DNA of 64,000 nt from Acidobacteriota bacterium. GTDB lineage: Bacteria > Acidobacteriota > Blastocatellia > Pyrinomonadales > Pyrinomonadaceae. Under the pieces are notes generated by a model. It saw only the letters and a program-made list of their open reading frames with translations. It was not told the origin of the DNA and did no database searches. Positions 62,272 through 64,000 of this stretch are shown in pieces. The stretch lies in assembly GCA_020199835.1 (NCBI GenBank), contig JAIVJV010000007.1, positions 20,726 to 84,725 on the forward strand, given 5' to 3'. The position numbers and the translations under genes are program-made. How positions within the stretch are numbered: the first letter of the stretch is position 1; each line of letters starts with the position of its first letter.

Positions 62272-64000
62272 CTACTTCTTAATCTCCACCCAGACGGTGT
62301 AAGTGCTGCCGTCGAAGAGTGTCGCCTTGAGCAACCAGATGCCCTGGGCGCTGGCGCCGAGGCTCCTGGTGTTCAGGTTGTAGTGCCATTGGCTGTCCGT
62401 CAATCGGAACTGGTTTCCGGTCGTGGCCGCGTCGGTTGGCGACGCGTCGATCGGCGATTCACCTGTGGTGGAATTGCTGTACTTGATCGCCTGCAACGTG
62501 TGAATGCCGGTGGTGAGTGGCACGCCGAAACAGGTCGCGCTGAACTTCACCGGGATCGTGCTGTTCAGTTTGAAGGCTCTCACCGGATCCGCGAAGCTGC
62601 CGCCGTTCAGGGTTTCCACTGCCCCGCCGATCGGCGAAAGGAAACCGTTGAACGCGCTGCAGGCGGTGAGCACGGTGACCGTGCCGTTGATGTAGGTGAA
62701 CGTGTAGTTCGCCGAAACTGCGTTTTCGCACTTCGTTGGATAGGTGCCGATCAGCGAACCAACTGTGTAGGTCGTCGAGCAGCTCGGCTGCGTCGTTAGA
62801 TTGCCTGGACCTTCGCCGAGAACGAAACCGGCGTAACTGGCAGTGATCGTTGGCACCGGATCGTTGAAGGTGATCGTGTGGCTGGAGGCTGTGATCGTGA
62901 GTGATGCTTTGTTCACGTTCTGGCCGCCGTCCAAAAGATCGCTGCTGTTGTTGAAGTTTATATCGGCGGAAGTGAAGACAGCTTCGACTGTGTGATTGCC
63001 TGCAGTGAGCGAGTTGATCGCGCTGCTGGTCGCCGAGCCGCCGCTGAGCGCAACGGGTGCGCCGAAGTTTGCGCCCTCGATCTTGAACTGGACGGAGCCG
63101 CCGCTCGGATTGCCCGTGCCTGGACCAGTGCCGGTGACGGTCGCAATGAACGTGACAGTCTGGCCGTAGGTCGAGGGGTTGAGGCTCGAGGAGATTGTGG
63201 TCAGCGTGTTGCGCTTGTTGACCGTTTGGCCGCCGTCGAGCGAATCGTTGCTGTCGTTGAAGTTTGTGTCGGCGGAAGTGACGAACGCTTCGACGGTGTG
63301 GTTTCCTGCCGTGAGCGTGCTGATCGAGCCGCTGCTTGCGGAACCGCCAGCGAGTGCGACAGGAGCGCCAAAGTTTGCGCCGTCGATCTTGAACTGGACC
63401 GTACCACCGCTCGGATTACCCGTGCCAGCGCCCGTGCCGACCACGGTCGCGGTGAAGCTCACGCTTTCGCCGAACGTTGAAGGATTCAGGCTAGAGGAGA
63501 CGGTCGTTAATGTGTCGCGTTTGTTGACCGTCTGGCCGCCGTCGAGAGTGTCGTTGCTATCGTTGAAGTTTGTGTCGGCAGACGTGAAGAGCGCTTCGAC
63601 CGTGTGGTTACCGGCAGTCAAGGTGCTGATCGATCCGCTGGATGCGGAGCCGCCAGCGAGTGCGACAGGCGCGCCGAAGTTTGCGCCATCGATCTTGAAC
63701 TGCACCGAACCACCACTCGGATTACCCGCGCCTGCACCGGTGCCAACAACGGTCGCCGTAAAGCTCACGCTTTCGCCGAACGTGGACGGATTCAAGCTTG
63801 ATGACACTGTCGTTAGTGTGTCGCGTTTGTTAACGGTTTGGCCGCCGTCGAGAGTGTCGTTGCTGTCGTTGAAGTTTGTGTCGGCGGAAGTGAAGAACGC
63901 TTCGACGGTGTGATTGCCCGCCGTCAACGTACTGATCGACCCGCTGTTTGCGGAGCCGCCAGTCAACGCCACCGGTGCGCCGAAATTTGCGCCGTCGATC
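62272..64000 (-). CDS. Large secreted Ig-repeat protein (5' part outside window)
   Basis: The C-terminal 575 residues or so of a secreted protein; the frame is still open at base 64000, so the start lies outside the window. It consists of near-identical Ig-like repeats of 102 residues (each with TLTAGNHTVEA, FNDSNDTLDGGQTVNKRDTL and GNPSGGSVQFKIDGANFGAP), then an MBG-like domain (VPTITASYAGFVLGEGPGNL) and a C-terminal PxKF-type domain (LNSTIPVKFSATCFGVPL, then GIWLLKATLFDGSTYTVWVE). Proteins of this kind are usually adhesins or matrix components. The DNA repeats can vary in copy number by recombination. Confidence 0.88.
   Translation of the reverse strand, partial: IDGANFGAPVALTGGSANSGSISTLTAGNHTVEAFFTSADTNFNDSNDTLDGGQTVNKRDTLTTVSSSLNPSTFGESVSFTATVVGTGAGAGNPSGGSVQFKIDGANFGAPVALAGGSASSGSISTLTAGNHTVEALFTSADTNFNDSNDTLDGGQTVNKRDTLTTVSSSLNPSTFGESVSFTATVVGTGAGTGNPSGGTVQFKIDGANFGAPVALAGGSASSGSISTLTAGNHTVEAFVTSADTNFNDSNDSLDGGQTVNKRNTLTTISSSLNPSTYGQTVTFIATVTGTGPGTGNPSGGSVQFKIEGANFGAPVALSGGSATSSAINSLTAGNHTVEAVFTSADINFNNSSDLLDGGQNVNKASLTITASSHTITFNDPVPTITASYAGFVLGEGPGNLTTQPSCSTTYTVGSLIGTYPTKCENAVSANYTFTYINGTVTVLTACSAFNGFLSPIGGAVETLNGGSFADPVRAFKLNSTIPVKFSATCFGVPLTTGIHTLQAIKYSNSTTGESPIDASPTDAATTGNQFRLTDSQWHYNLNTRSLGASAQGIWLLKATLFDGSTYTVWVEIKK
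62921..64000 (-). repeat. Tandem 306-bp coding repeats
   Basis: The anchor TGGCCGCCGT recurs at 62921, 63227, 63533 and 63839, an exact 306-bp period (102 codons). The outer copies are closest to each other and the one next to the MBG-like domain has diverged most. The array runs off the window end. Confidence 0.9.

Noticed and set aside
62921..64000. Regularly spaced repeats resembling a CRISPR array
   Set aside because: The period is 306 bp and the units are coding Ig-like domains in one frame; there are no unique spacers.

Overview
The window looks like a contiguous chromosomal stretch from an acidobacterium, most likely class Blastocatellia. This is inferred from gene content: a PadR regulator paired with an ADOP-type (acidobacterial duplicated orphan permease) protein, zinc-ribbon/DUF4384-type Ser/Thr kinase genes, CHAT and VWA-like exported proteins, an adenosylcobalamin-dependent ribonucleotide reductase and a YtxJ-type bacilliredoxin. 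There is no rRNA, tRNA, CRISPR array, insertion sequence or prophage. Coding density is high, and the longest gap between full-length genes (40742-41223) holds only a gene remnant.

Layout. 1-4421 (+) is a housekeeping run: nadD (5' end cut off), rsfS, a receiver-less sigma-54 activator, rlmH, a TraR/DksA protein, a ComF protein, an HNH protein and tatA. 4456-8183 is mostly minus strand: a methyltransferase and rarA, a small membrane protein (+), then ychF. 8303-17129 (+) holds two polytopic membrane proteins (the second of the TIGR03663 type), smc with its own strong promoter, and two unknown genes chained by GTGA overlaps. 17222-19699 is an ECF sigma / anti-sigma / exported protein operon. 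An EF-G-like gene (-) follows, then a VWA protein, a macrodomain protein and glycogen phosphorylase. 25940-31788 is a compact three-gene operon: zinc-ribbon Ser/Thr kinase, exported DUF4384 protein, and TPR-CHAT protease. The kinase's extracytoplasmic tail resembles the second protein, so the three probably form one envelope sensor and protease system.

31825-43437 is more accessory. It has a PEP-CTERM protein, a bacilliredoxin, an unknown membrane protein, small zinc-ribbon and basic proteins, a DinB protein, a large exported TIG-domain protein broken by a frameshift, a HEAT protein, a DinB remnant and a collagen-like glycine-rich exported protein. 43544-49678 holds ferredoxin, an MBL hydrolase (-), a PrsW-like protease with two compensating frameshifts (-), an SDR (-) and an SLBB polysaccharide export protein. 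49761-49888 carries what looks like a complete small RNA gene: sigma-70 promoter, three perfect stem-loops, U7 terminator. 49957-58388 holds an APC-type transporter followed by an in-frame duplicate of its C-terminus, a zinc-ribbon protein (-), purD, pspA with a coiled-coil partner, and nrdJ. 58511-64000 holds a PadR/ADOP operon with an apparently leaderless, self-overlapping promoter-operator, an M50-like protease and the 3' part of a large Ig-repeat secreted protein (-).

The strongest new candidates are the small RNA at 49796-49888, the kinase-DUF4384-CHAT operon, the PadR leaderless promoter/operator, and the 84-bp in-frame duplication beyond the stop codon of the transporter. All family calls come from reading the sequence; no database search was run.
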